From DASVDE01 sp036381235 (GTDB taxonomy: Bacteria > Actinomycetota > Thermoleophilia > Solirubrobacterales > 70-9), in contig DASVDE010000003.1 of assembly GCA_036381235.1 (NCBI GenBank), forward strand, positions 37,494 through 101,493: a stretch of 64,000 bases of DNA, in the 5' to 3' direction. Positions 7,736 through 15,453 of the stretch are shown piece by piece (positions within the stretch are counted from its first letter, which is position 1; every line of letters begins with the position of its first letter). Both the position numbers and the translations under genes were made by a program. The notes under the pieces are model-generated. The model was not told the origin of the DNA. It was given only the letters and a program-made list of their open reading frames with translations, and ran no database searches.

Positions 7736-8659
7736 ATGTCACCGACGATGAAGGTCCAGGTGGAGGCGAAGCCGCTGCACGAGCCGCTCGCCGGAGGCAC
7801 CCCCGGGGCGACGGTCGTCGTCGAACCGATGATCGCCGGCCACGTCACCTGGTCGCGCTCGATGATGGAGAGCCCCGGCGGTCGCTTCCTCACCCTGAAG
7901 CTGCTGCGCGCTCTGCTCACCGGCAAGCAGGCGATGTCGGTTCCCTGCCCGGTTTTCCTGATTCGCCATCCCAGCGCGGGAGCGATCCTGGTCGACACCG
8001 GCCTGCATCCCTCGGTCGCCACCGACGGTCGCGAGAACTTCGGCAGGCTGGGCGCCCGGATCGGCAAGCCGTCCCTTGGCGCCGGCGAGGACGCGCCCGC
8101 GCGCCTGCGCAAGCTCGGTCTCGACCCTGGTGAGATCCCGGTCGTCGTGATGACCCACATGCACATCGACCACACCTCGGCGATCTCCGAGTTCCCCAAC
8201 TCGACCTTCGTGGTCAGCGAGACCGAGTGGAACGCCGCCGCGACCGGCCCCCGGCCCACCCTCAACGGCTACCGGAGGCCCCATTTCGACTTCGCCTTCG
8301 ACTACCGCACAGTCGACTTCGACCGCGGCGGAATCGATTCCTACGCCACCTTCGGCCGCAGCTTCGACCTCTTCGGCGACGGCTCGATCCGACTCGCCTT
8401 CACCCCCGGCCATAGTGCCGGGCACATGTCGGTGATCGCCCACCTCAAGGAGCGAGACTTCGTGATCGGCGGCGACGCCACCTACACCGCCGCCCAGCTC
8501 GAGGGCAGCGCGCCTCTCGCCCCGCGTCCCTTCGACGCCCACAACTACCGCCGCTCGCTGCAGGAGCTGAAGCTGTTCAAGCGCGAGTTCCCCGACGCGA
8601 TCGTCACACCGGGCCACGACCCGGAGTTCTTCGCCGGGCTCAGCGCCCGCTACGAGTAG
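7736..8659 (+). CDS. Metallo-beta-lactamase fold hydrolase (AHL lactonase-like)
   Basis: 307 residues from ATG 7736 (ATG 7748 is possible). Metal ligands are visible as HMHIDH (in VVMTHMHIDHTS), His in HSAGHMS, Asp in GGDATY and His in TPGHDPEF, the dinuclear zinc set of the family. The general architecture (LVDTG, then HxHxDH about 100 residues later) fits N-acyl homoserine lactonase/quorum-quenching and related lactonases, but actual substrate is unknown. The 3' end overlaps the convergent plsC gene by 20 bases. Confidence 0.8.
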   Translation: MSPTMKVQVEAKPLHEPLAGGTPGATVVVEPMIAGHVTWSRSMMESPGGRFLTLKLLRALLTGKQAMSVPCPVFLIRHPSAGAILVDTGLHPSVATDGRENFGRLGARIGKPSLGAGEDAPARLRKLGLDPGEIPVVVMTHMHIDHTSAISEFPNSTFVVSETEWNAAATGPRPTLNGYRRPHFDFAFDYRTVDFDRGGIDSYATFGRSFDLFGDGSIRLAFTPGHSAGHMSVIAHLKERDFVIGGDATYTAAQLEGSAPLAPRPFDAHNYRRSLQELKLFKREFPDAIVTPGHDPEFFAGLSARYE

Positions 8660-9347
8660 CCAGCCCCGCGTACATCTTTCGCACGGGGTCGAAGATCTGA
8701 GTGGCCACTTCCAGCTGGCGCTCACGGCTCGGCGCGGCTTCGACCGGGAAGGAGAGGGGCTCGCCGAACTGCACGGTGACCTTCGGAAAGCGGAAGCGCT
8801 TCCAGCGACGCACCTTGGCGGAACCGTGGATCGCGACCGGCACCACCGGCGCGCCCGACTCCAGCGCTATTCGGCCGATACCGGGCTTGACCTCGCCGAA
8901 CTCGCCCGTCCGCGAGCGACCGCCCTCGGCGTAGACGAGCAGCATCCCACCCTGCTCGAGAATCGTGAAGGCGGTCTTGAACGCTTCCTCGTCACGGTGC
9001 CCGCGGCGGATCGGGAAAACGCCGCCGTGCTTGTAGATGTAGGTCAGGACCGGCGGGCCGAAGAGCTGCGATTTCGCCATGAAGCGGATCTGGCGGCGCA
9101 GGTAGAGCCCGGTGAAGAAGTGGTCCATCTGACTGAAATGGTTGGGGGCGAGGATCAGCGGGCCGGACTTGGGCACGTTCTTGACGCCGATCGCGCGCAC
9201 CCTGTAGAGAAGAAACGTCGGCGGGCTGACGAGCATCCGCACCAACGGGTAGGTCCAGCCCACCCCCTTGCGGGCTGCCTTGTGGAATTGGTCGAAGTAC
9301 TCCGCGGGGCGGTCGTCCCTGTAGACCTGTGGCTTGATTTCGGACAT
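8640..9347 (-). CDS. plsC: 1-acylglycerol-3-phosphate acyltransferase (PlsC family)
   Basis: 235 residues. Acyltransferase motif I is NHFSQMD (H-x4-D, catalytic), motif II-like GGVFPIRRG, and motif III EGGRSRTGEF; a following PVVPVAIHG is motif IV. PlsC transfers acyl chains to lysophosphatidate at the inner face of the membrane during phospholipid synthesis. One moderately hydrophobic segment (VRMLVSPPTFLLYRV) near residues 36-50 may associate with membrane. It follows glpK on the same strand, separated by an inverted repeat, so the two may share glycerolipid function without being one operon. Confidence 0.85.
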   Translation of the reverse strand: MSEIKPQVYRDDRPAEYFDQFHKAARKGVGWTYPLVRMLVSPPTFLLYRVRAIGVKNVPKSGPLILAPNHFSQMDHFFTGLYLRRQIRFMAKSQLFGPPVLTYIYKHGGVFPIRRGHRDEEAFKTAFTILEQGGMLLVYAEGGRSRTGEFGEVKPGIGRIALESGAPVVPVAIHGSAKVRRWKRFRFPKVTVQFGEPLSFPVEAAPSRERQLEVATQIFDPVRKMYAGLATRSGR

Positions 9348-9421
9348 GGGAACGATGCCGGCCGGCCGGCATCGGCTGTGCCTACCCCTTCCCGGCGTCG
9401 CGGTTACGCGGCGCTTCGCGC

Positions 9422-9470
9422 CGGGTGTAACGCACTGCGCAGGCTATGGCCGTACAACGCGTTACACCCG
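9422..9470. terminator. Inverted repeat at the end of glpK
   Basis: CGGGTGTAACGC (9422-9433) is perfectly complementary to GCGTTACACCCG (9459-9470), with a 25-base spacer. The right arm includes the glpK stop codon, so in glpK transcripts the stem would begin inside the last codons. No T-run follows, so it is either a factor-dependent terminator or a repeat element. Its core (GTGTAACGC / AACGCGTTACAC) resembles the hairpin at 63860-63893. Confidence 0.5.
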
Positions 9471-10913
9471 AGCCCAGCCCTTGGCGCGCTCGACGGCGCG
9501 GCGCCACTGCGAAAGCAGCGCTGCGCGCTCCTCCTCACCCATCGTCGGTTCGTAGCGAGCTGCCTCACGCCACATCTCTCCCACCTCCTCCCGGGTCCAG
9601 CGCCCGGTCGCGATCCCGGCCAGATAGGCGGCGCCCAGCGCCGTCGTCTCGGCGATCTCGGGCACGATGACCGGCGCTCCCAACACATCGGCCTGGAACT
9701 GCATCAACCAGCGATTGGCGACCGCGCCCCCATCCGCCTTCAACACCTCCAGCCGCTCGCCCGAGGCAGCCTCCTGGGCGCGCACCGCATCGACCGCCTG
9801 GTAGGCGATCGCCTCGAGCGCGGCGCGAGCCAGGTGCTCCCGCCGCGTACCGCGGGTGAGGCCGACGATCGTGCCCCGTGCATAGGGGTCCCAGTGAGGG
9901 GACCCGAGGCCGGTCAGCGCAGGGACGAAGTAGACGCCCTCGTTGCCGTCCAGCGAGGAAGCCATCGTCTCGGTTTCCGCCGCCCCCTCGACGATCCCCA
10001 GCCCGTCCCGAAGCCACTGCACGGCGGCGCCGGTGACGAAGATCGAGGCCTCCAGCGCATAGGCGACCTCGTCGTCCACCCCCCAGGCGATGGTGGTCAG
10101 CAGGCCGTCGCTCGGCTCGGGGGAGCGGGTGCCGGTGTTGAGCAGCACGAAGCTGCCCGTCCCGTAGGTGTTCTTCGCCATTCCAGCGCGATGACAGGCC
10201 TGGCCGAAGAGAGCGGCCTGCTGGTCACCGGCGATCCCGGCCACCGGCACCTCGCCGCCGAACTCCGTGGTGGTGCCGTACACGTGCGCCGACGGCAGCG
10301 GCTCCGGCAGCCGGTCCGGATCGACGCTCAGCATCTCGCACAGCTCCTCGTCCCAGGTAAGACGGCGAATGTCGAGCAGCATCGTTCGCGACGCGTTGGA
10401 GTAGTCGGTGACATGGCGGCCGGTCAGCTTGAACAGCAACCAGGAGTCGACCGTGCCGAAGACCGCCCGATCCGCCCCATCGGCATTGCGCAGCAGCCAC
10501 TCGATCTTCGTCCCGGAGAAGTAGGGGTCGATTACGAGGCCGGTGCGCTCACGGACCAAGCCCTCATGGCCAGCCATCTTCAGCTCTTCGCAACGCTCTG
10601 CGGTGCGACGGTCCTGCCAGACCAGTGCCCTGTGTATGGGGTCGCCGCTCTTGGGGTCCCAGGCGACGACGGTCTCGCGCTGATTGGTGATCCCGATCGC
10701 ATCCAGCTCCGAACCCTGGACCCCCGCGTCGGAGATCGCCGCGCGGGCAACCCGGCGGGTGACATCCCAAATCTCGTTGGCGTCGTGCTCGACCCACCCC
10801 GGTTGTGGGAAGTGCTGCTCGAACTCCGAATACGCTCGCCCCGCGACCCGCCCCTCCGCGTCGAAGAGGAGGCAGGTGGTTCCCGTCGTGCCCTGATCAA
10901 TCGCGAGGATCAC
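9462..10913 (-). CDS. glpK: Glycerol kinase
   Basis: 483 residues, FGGY kinase; phosphorylates glycerol to sn-glycerol-3-phosphate with ATP in the cytosol. N-terminal IDQGTTGTTCLLFD is the phosphate 1 loop, GITNQRETVVAWD and WQDRRTAE are GlpK-specific, TYGTGSFVLLNTG and the C-terminal ADGGAVANRWLMQFQADVLG and ALGAAYLAGIATG complete the ATP site. ATG 10913 gives the canonical start. The TetR-family gene upstream overlaps it by four bases (ATGA), so the regulator and kinase are cotranscribed; no glpF or glpD is present. Confidence 0.95.
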   Translation of the reverse strand: MILAIDQGTTGTTCLLFDAEGRVAGRAYSEFEQHFPQPGWVEHDANEIWDVTRRVARAAISDAGVQGSELDAIGITNQRETVVAWDPKSGDPIHRALVWQDRRTAERCEELKMAGHEGLVRERTGLVIDPYFSGTKIEWLLRNADGADRAVFGTVDSWLLFKLTGRHVTDYSNASRTMLLDIRRLTWDEELCEMLSVDPDRLPEPLPSAHVYGTTTEFGGEVPVAGIAGDQQAALFGQACHRAGMAKNTYGTGSFVLLNTGTRSPEPSDGLLTTIAWGVDDEVAYALEASIFVTGAAVQWLRDGLGIVEGAAETETMASSLDGNEGVYFVPALTGLGSPHWDPYARGTIVGLTRGTRREHLARAALEAIAYQAVDAVRAQEAASGERLEVLKADGGAVANRWLMQFQADVLGAPVIVPEIAETTALGAAYLAGIATGRWTREEVGEMWREAARYEPTMGEEERAALLSQWRRAVERAKGWARV

Positions 10914-11482
10914 GCTGTAGCGCCGCGTACGATCGTCAGCAACGCCTGGGCCACCCCCGCCGCGTCCTGCTCACCCGTTCCAAGCCGTCGCAGAGCCAAT
11001 CCGTACATCATCGCCACGATCGAGCGGGCGTGCCGTTCGGAATTCGGCACCTTGAGCATCTCCAGGGCCGCTTCGGCGACTCCCTCATAGGCTTCGAAGC
11101 AGCGCCGCGACGCGTCCTGCAGGGCGGGGTCGCGTGCTGCGCGCAGGTGGAGCTCGGTCTCGGCAAGCTGCTGGATGCGGTTGGACGACTCCTCCACTAT
11201 CTGCTCGACCTCTGCCGTGATCTGGGAAACGCTGGGCCGGCGACGACGCAGGTCGGCGGTGATCCCCTCCAGCCGCTCCACCTCTTCGCCGACGAAGAGC
11301 AGCAGGCTCTCTCGCAACAGATCGACCTGGCTCGGGAAGTGGTAGGTGAGTGATCCCAGCGAGACTTCCGCTTCCATTGCAACACGGCGATTGGTGAGCG
11401 CCGCGATCCCCTCGCGGCCAATCAGCCCGAGCGTGCAGCGCATGATTCGCTCACGCGTGGCAGGTGACACAACCGTGGTCAA
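10910..11482 (-). CDS. TetR family transcriptional regulator
   Basis: 190 residues. The N-terminal helix-turn-helix spans about residues 10-55: TRERIMRCTLGLIGREG then ALTNRRVAMEAEVSLGSLTYHFPS, the usual TetR recognition helix ending in Y-H-F. The rest is an all-helical ligand domain. It overlaps glpK by four bases and diverges from the amidase gene across 60 bases holding a perfect 16-base palindrome, so it probably represses itself, glpK and the amidase. The inducer is unknown. Confidence 0.85.
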   Translation of the reverse strand: MTTVVSPATRERIMRCTLGLIGREGIAALTNRRVAMEAEVSLGSLTYHFPSQVDLLRESLLLFVGEEVERLEGITADLRRRRPSVSQITAEVEQIVEESSNRIQQLAETELHLRAARDPALQDASRRCFEAYEGVAEAALEMLKVPNSERHARSIVAMMYGLALRRLGTGEQDAAGVAQALLTIVRGATA

Positions 11483-11510
11483 GCTGCGCAGACTACCTGG
11501 GTCGGCTATC

Positions 11511-11526
11511 GTTCGTTCGAACGAAC
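11511..11526. promoter_or_regulatory. Probable TetR operator, perfect 16-base palindrome
   Basis: GTTCGTTCGAACGAAC (11511-11526) is fully self-complementary and lies midway between the divergent TetR (start 11482) and amidase (start 11543) genes. Outer short arms CCTGGG (11497-11502) and CCCAGG (11530-11535) flank it symmetrically. Position and symmetry fit a dimeric TetR site controlling both directions. Confidence 0.65.
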
Positions 11527-11542
11527 TAGCCCAGGGAGATTG

Positions 11543-12982
11543 ATGTCGAGCAGCCTGGCTCCACCCGCCACGACAGTCGCTGGCGACAGCGACGACCTGG
11601 CCTTCGCCGGGCTCGAGCAGCAGGCGCGACTACTGCAGACGGGCGAGGTCTCCTCGCGTGAGCTCGTCGAGCTGGCGTTGCGCCGAACCGATGCGGCTCA
11701 GTCAACCCTCAACGCCTTCCGAGTCATCCGAGCCGAGGAGGCGCTCGCCGAAGCCGATGAGGCAGACCGGCGCCTCTCCAGCGGAATCGGCGCGCCGCTG
11801 CTCGGCGTGCCGGTAGCGATCAAGGACGACGTAGACCTCGCCGGCTACACGACACCGTTCGGCTGCGCGGGGGATTACAAGCCGGCAGTGCGCGACTGCG
11901 AGGCGGTGGGCAGGCTACGCGAGGCGGGGGCAATCGTGATCGGCAAGACCCACGCCCCCGAGGTCGGACAGTGGCACTTCACGGAGACCCCGTCGCATGG
12001 CGCCACGAGGAACCCATGGAATCCCGCGCACACCCCCGGCGGATCCAGCGGCGGCGCCGCCGTCGCGGTGGCCGCGGGGCTCGTTGCCGCCGCGATCGGC
12101 TCCGACGGGGCGGGGTCGATCCGCGTCCCCGCCGCCTGGACCGGCCTGGTCGGCCTGAAGCCACAGCGCGGCCGTATCTCCACCTGGCCGGAGCCGGAAG
12201 CGTTCAATGGCCTCACCTGCTTTGGCCCCCTCGCCCGCAGCGTCGGTGACGCGGCCCTGCTTCTCGATGCGGTTCACGGCAACGTCCCCGCCGACCTGCA
12301 CCGGCCACCGGCGCCCAGCCAGCCGTTCGTAGAATCCGCCATGTACGAGCCGCGCCGGTTGCGCGTCGCGCTCTCCTTCTCAACACCATTCGGGGCGCCG
12401 GACAATGTCGACATCGAGCACCGGAGCGCGATCGAGGCGTTTGCCGAGAAACTGGCCGACCTGGGTCACGACGTCTCCGAGGCGGACCCCGAGTACGGCC
12501 TGGTCGGGCTGGCGATCATTCCGCGCGGTCCGGCCGGCGTCGACGAGTGGCTGCGGAGCCATTCCGACGATCGCTCCGGATTGGAGGCGCGCACCCGAAC
12601 CCATGCCCGCATCGGGCGGCTGCTCAACGGCATCCCGCTGCGCCTCTCTCGCGCCGCCGAGCCCGCTCTGCGTCGCCGGGTCGGCCGCGTGTTCGACCGT
12701 TTTGACGTCGTCCTCACTCCCACCACCGCAAAGCCGCCCCCTAAGGTGGCCGCGCTCGCCGGCCGCGGCTACTGGGCGACCGGCACCGCCGCGAGCGCGA
12801 CCTGCCCGTTCGCCTTTGCCTGGAACGTCGTCGGCTGGCCCGCGATCAGCGTCCCGGCGGGATTGACGGCGACCGGCTTGCCGATCGGCGCCCAGCTGCT
12901 CGGCCGCGAGAACGACGAGGCCACGCTGCTGGGGCTCGCCGGCTCGATCGAGCGCGCCACCGACGGCTGGCGCCAGATCTAG
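11543..12982 (+). CDS. Amidase (amidase-signature family)
   Basis: 479 residues. The Ser-cis-Ser-Lys triad is visible: Lys94 in VAIKDD, cis-Ser168 in PGGSSGG and nucleophile Ser192 in DGAGSIRVPA. Enzymes of this family hydrolyse amides; substrate is undetermined, and gatB/gatC are not nearby, so it is not GatA. ATG 11543 with GGGAGA upstream is preferred over TTG 11540. The gene is transcribed away from the TetR gene and lies next to the palindromic operator. Confidence 0.9.
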   Translation: MSSSLAPPATTVAGDSDDLAFAGLEQQARLLQTGEVSSRELVELALRRTDAAQSTLNAFRVIRAEEALAEADEADRRLSSGIGAPLLGVPVAIKDDVDLAGYTTPFGCAGDYKPAVRDCEAVGRLREAGAIVIGKTHAPEVGQWHFTETPSHGATRNPWNPAHTPGGSSGGAAVAVAAGLVAAAIGSDGAGSIRVPAAWTGLVGLKPQRGRISTWPEPEAFNGLTCFGPLARSVGDAALLLDAVHGNVPADLHRPPAPSQPFVESAMYEPRRLRVALSFSTPFGAPDNVDIEHRSAIEAFAEKLADLGHDVSEADPEYGLVGLAIIPRGPAGVDEWLRSHSDDRSGLEARTRTHARIGRLLNGIPLRLSRAAEPALRRRVGRVFDRFDVVLTPTTAKPPPKVAALAGRGYWATGTAASATCPFAFAWNVVGWPAISVPAGLTATGLPIGAQLLGRENDEATLLGLAGSIERATDGWRQI

Positions 12983-12987
12983 ATGAT

Positions 12988-13683
12988 CTAGCGGCGCGCG
13001 AGGTAGGCGCTGACGAAGTCGCGCAACTGCCGCGCGCGGTGAAGAAAACCGGCGAGCGTCCTGCCGGTGGCCCGGTGGGAGAGATCGAGCTCGTACTCGC
13101 GTAGGCGATATCCGGCGCGAACCGCATCGATCGTCATTCCCACCTCCATGCCGTAACCGGAGGCGAAGGGCAGCGTGGCGCGCAGGACTTCCACCCGCAG
13201 GGCTCGCTGGCCGGAGATCGGCGCCGTCGTCTCAATCCCGCAAAGTCGCCGGATCGCCCATCCTGCGAAGCCGAGCGCGATGCCGAAGCCGCCGCCGACC
13301 CGTGTCGAGAAACCGGCGACGGCGAGGTCGCACTCCCCCGACCGCACCGCCTCGACCAGCGGCCTGAGGTGCGCGGCGGAATCGCCGAGGTCTCCGTCGC
13401 AGAGCAGAACCAGCTCAGACCGGGAGCCCTCGCTCAGGACGGCTTCAGCCGCGGCGGTCACGTTGCCCCCCTTGCCGTGAGGACGCCCCCGGCTCACGAC
13501 CTGGGCGCCCGCCACGATCGCGGCCTCGGCGGTTCCGTCGGTGGAAGCGTCGTCGGCAACCCATACGTCGGCATTTGGAAAGGCCCCCCTCAGGGACTTC
13601 AGCGTCGCCGCGATCCGGTCGACCTCGTTGTGCGCGGCGACAATCGCGACGAGCTTCCCGCCCGCTTCGTCCTGGGGTCCCAC
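12988..13683 (-). CDS. Glycosyltransferase family 2
   Basis: About 231 residues from GTG 13683. The GT-A start IVAAHNEVDRIAATLKSL, nucleotide-binding VADDASTDGT and metal-binding LLCDGDLGD motifs are clear, followed by GYGMEVGMTIDAVRAGY, seen in dolichol-phosphate-glucose/mannose-synthase-like enzymes. There is no C-terminal membrane domain. The start is uncertain because the frame stays open into the divergent carrier-protein gene; GTG 13683 leaves a 22-base gap. Donor and acceptor sugars cannot be read. Confidence 0.8.
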   Translation of the reverse strand: MGPQDEAGGKLVAIVAAHNEVDRIAATLKSLRGAFPNADVWVADDASTDGTAEAAIVAGAQVVSRGRPHGKGGNVTAAAEAVLSEGSRSELVLLCDGDLGDSAAHLRPLVEAVRSGECDLAVAGFSTRVGGGFGIALGFAGWAIRRLCGIETTAPISGQRALRVEVLRATLPFASGYGMEVGMTIDAVRAGYRLREYELDLSHRATGRTLAGFLHRARQLRDFVSAYLARR

Positions 13684-13705
13684 GGTGTGGCTATTGTGCC
13701 GCGCT

Positions 13706-13918
13706 ATGGCAGATATAGAGGCGCACATCACGGGTAACGTCTGGAAAATCGAGGTTGGGGTCGGCGACACAGTGGAAGACGGCGACACGGTCGTCATCAT
13801 CGAGTCGATGAAGATGGAGATACCGGTCGAAGCCGAGGATGACGGCACGGTGAAGGAGATTCGCTGTGAGGAGGGCCAGGCGGTCAACGAGGGTGACGTC
13901 CTCGTAGTGCTGGAGTAG
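13706..13918 (+). CDS. Stand-alone biotin carboxyl carrier (biotinyl/lipoyl domain) protein
   Basis: 70 residues, a single biotinyl domain. The attachment lysine is Lys36 in the E-S-M-K-M-E-I-P signature (biotin type, Met-Lys-Met), within a symmetrical beta hammerhead: NVWKIEVGVGDTVEDGD then GTVKEIRCEEGQAVNEGDVLVVLE. It would carry CO2 for an acyl-CoA carboxylase whose other subunits are not in the window. It is followed after two bases by an enoyl-CoA hydratase family gene (GTG 13921), so the two are one operon. Biotin synthesis genes lie 4-10 kb downstream. Confidence 0.9.
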   Translation: MADIEAHITGNVWKIEVGVGDTVEDGDTVVIIESMKMEIPVEAEDDGTVKEIRCEEGQAVNEGDVLVVLE

Positions 13919-13920
13919 CC

Positions 13921-14727
13921 GTGGAAGAACGGCTCGCCGGTGGCAAGCTCCTGCTCGACTCCCCCGCCGAGGCAGTCGTTCGGATCACGCTCTCCAACCC
14001 CGAGCGTCACAACGCCCTGGATCACGAGATACTCGACGCGTTGGCCGAGACGCTGCCGCGACTGGACCGAGGGATCGAAACCCGTTGCGTGCTGATAACT
14101 GGGGCCGCATCGATCTTCTCAGCCGGGTACGACATCGCGACCATCCCCGCCGAGACGTTCGAGCGCGATGCGGAGGCGCTCGTAGCCCATCCCTTCCACG
14201 CCGCGATGGAGGCTCTCGCCGGCTACCCATGGCCGACGGTCGCCGCGATCAACGGACACTGCCTCGGCGGGGGGTTGGAGCTGGCAATCACCTGCGACAT
14301 ACGCCTTTGCGCCGACGGCGCGAAGCTGGGAATGCCACCGGCCAAGCTGGGCTTGGTCTACGGACACACAGGGCTGCGCAAGTTCCTCGACACCATCGGC
14401 CTTGCCCGGACCAAGGAACTGTTCCTCACCGGCCGCAACTTCAACGCCGAGCGGGCGGAGGAGATCGGCCTGGTTCATGAGGTGGTGGGCGACAACGCAC
14501 TGGAGAGAGCGGCGGTGGAGCTGGCCGCCGAGATCGCCGTCAACGCGCCGATCTCGATGAAGGGAAACAAGCACGCGATCGACCTGCTCAACCAGAACCC
14601 CCAGCTGACCGAGCAGCAAGAGGCGGGGCTGGTCGCATTGCGCGAATCCTGTTTCGCCTCAGAGGATTTCCGCGAGGGAATCCGCGCCTTCTCCGAGAAG
14701 CGCAAGCCAGAGTGGAAAGGGCGATGA
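13921..14727 (+). CDS. Enoyl-CoA hydratase/isomerase (crotonase) family protein
   Basis: 268 residues from GTG 13921. Oxyanion-hole segments are visible as SAGYDI and GHCLGGGLELAITCDIRLC. The usual PE-x-x-LG motif that supplies a catalytic Glu in hydratases reads PPAKLG, so this may be a decarboxylase, isomerase or thioesterase-like member rather than a hydratase (inference). The tight operon with a biotinyl carrier suggests a role in acyl-CoA carboxylation or decarboxylation chemistry. Confidence 0.85.
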   Translation: MEERLAGGKLLLDSPAEAVVRITLSNPERHNALDHEILDALAETLPRLDRGIETRCVLITGAASIFSAGYDIATIPAETFERDAEALVAHPFHAAMEALAGYPWPTVAAINGHCLGGGLELAITCDIRLCADGAKLGMPPAKLGLVYGHTGLRKFLDTIGLARTKELFLTGRNFNAERAEEIGLVHEVVGDNALERAAVELAAEIAVNAPISMKGNKHAIDLLNQNPQLTEQQEAGLVALRESCFASEDFREGIRAFSEKRKPEWKGR

Positions 14728-14758
14728 GCGCGGAGCGAGCAAGCGTCCATCTCTGTCT

Positions 14759-14784
14759 CTTCGCGCTGCGAGCGAAGCGCGAAG
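14759..14784. terminator. Hairpin between crotonase and AlkA-type genes
   Basis: CTTCGCGCT (14759-14767) pairs perfectly with AGCGCGAAG (14776-14784) around an eight-base loop. It sits in the 64-base gap after the crotonase stop and just before the start of the glycosylase gene at 14792. There is no T-run, so it could be a weak terminator or a leader hairpin. Confidence 0.4.
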
Positions 14785-14791
14785 GGATGCG

Positions 14792-15418
14792 ATGAGCGGA
14801 CGGGCGGCGCTGGCCGCCTCCGATCCGGTGATGGCGGCGCTGATCGAGCGGGTCGGGGAGATCGATCTCGAGACCCGGCTCCGACGACGCAGCGAGGAGC
14901 GTCCAGCCGACGCCTATGGCGCGCTGCTGCGGGCGATCGTCGGCCAGCAGCTCTCGACCAAAGCGGCACGCACGATCTACCTGCGGGTGCTGGACCTCTT
15001 CGACGGCAAGACACCCGCGCCGGAGCGTCTACTGGAGGCGAGCGAGAAGGATCTGCGAGGCGCGGGCCTCTCCGGGCGCAAGGTCGAGTACATCCGCGAC
15101 CTGGCCTCCCACGTCCTCGAAGGCGAGCTGGAGCTCGATCGGCTCGAACAGCTCTCCGATGAGCAGGTAATCGAGGAGATAGTCGCGGTCCGCGGCCTCG
15201 GGCGCTGGACCGCGGAGATGTTCCTGATCTTCCACCTCGAGCGGCCTGACGTCCTCTCCGGTGGAGACCTTGGCATTCGCAAGGCAGTCGGGATCGAGTA
15301 CGGGCTCGATGAGATGCCGCCTCCCGCGCGGGTGCTGGAGATCGGCGAGCCGTGGAGCCCGTACCGCAGCCTCGCCTCCCTGTACCTGTGGGAGTCGCTT
15401 GCCAATGCGCCGGCCTAG
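14792..15418 (+). CDS. DNA-3-methyladenine glycosylase II (AlkA/HhH-GPD)
   Basis: 208 residues, helix-hairpin-helix base-excision glycosylase. The HhH is VRGLGRWTAEMFLIF, and the catalytic Asp follows in DVLSGGDLGIRKAVG; upstream IVGQQLSTKAARTIYLRVL is the conserved first helix of the domain. It lacks the N-terminal TBP-like domain of E. coli AlkA, as in the short Mag-type enzymes. It excises alkylated purines. The next gene begins 35 bases downstream on the same strand. Confidence 0.9.
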   Translation: MSGRAALAASDPVMAALIERVGEIDLETRLRRRSEERPADAYGALLRAIVGQQLSTKAARTIYLRVLDLFDGKTPAPERLLEASEKDLRGAGLSGRKVEYIRDLASHVLEGELELDRLEQLSDEQVIEEIVAVRGLGRWTAEMFLIFHLERPDVLSGGDLGIRKAVGIEYGLDEMPPPARVLEIGEPWSPYRSLASLYLWESLANAPA

Positions 15419-15453
15419 CGGCGGGGCGACGACTCGTGTCGCAGAGTAGGCGC

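Noticed and set aside
8826..11090. Very long plus-strand open frame of about 750 codons across plsC, glpK and the TetR gene
   Set aside because: It is antisense to three well-supported genes, has no recognisable domain and is rich in His/Gln/Arg/Pro as expected for high-GC shadow frames.
12988..14025. Longer start for the glycosyltransferase reaching into the crotonase gene
   Set aside because: The extra N-terminus is antisense to the biotin carrier and crotonase genes and precedes the conserved IVAAHNE start.
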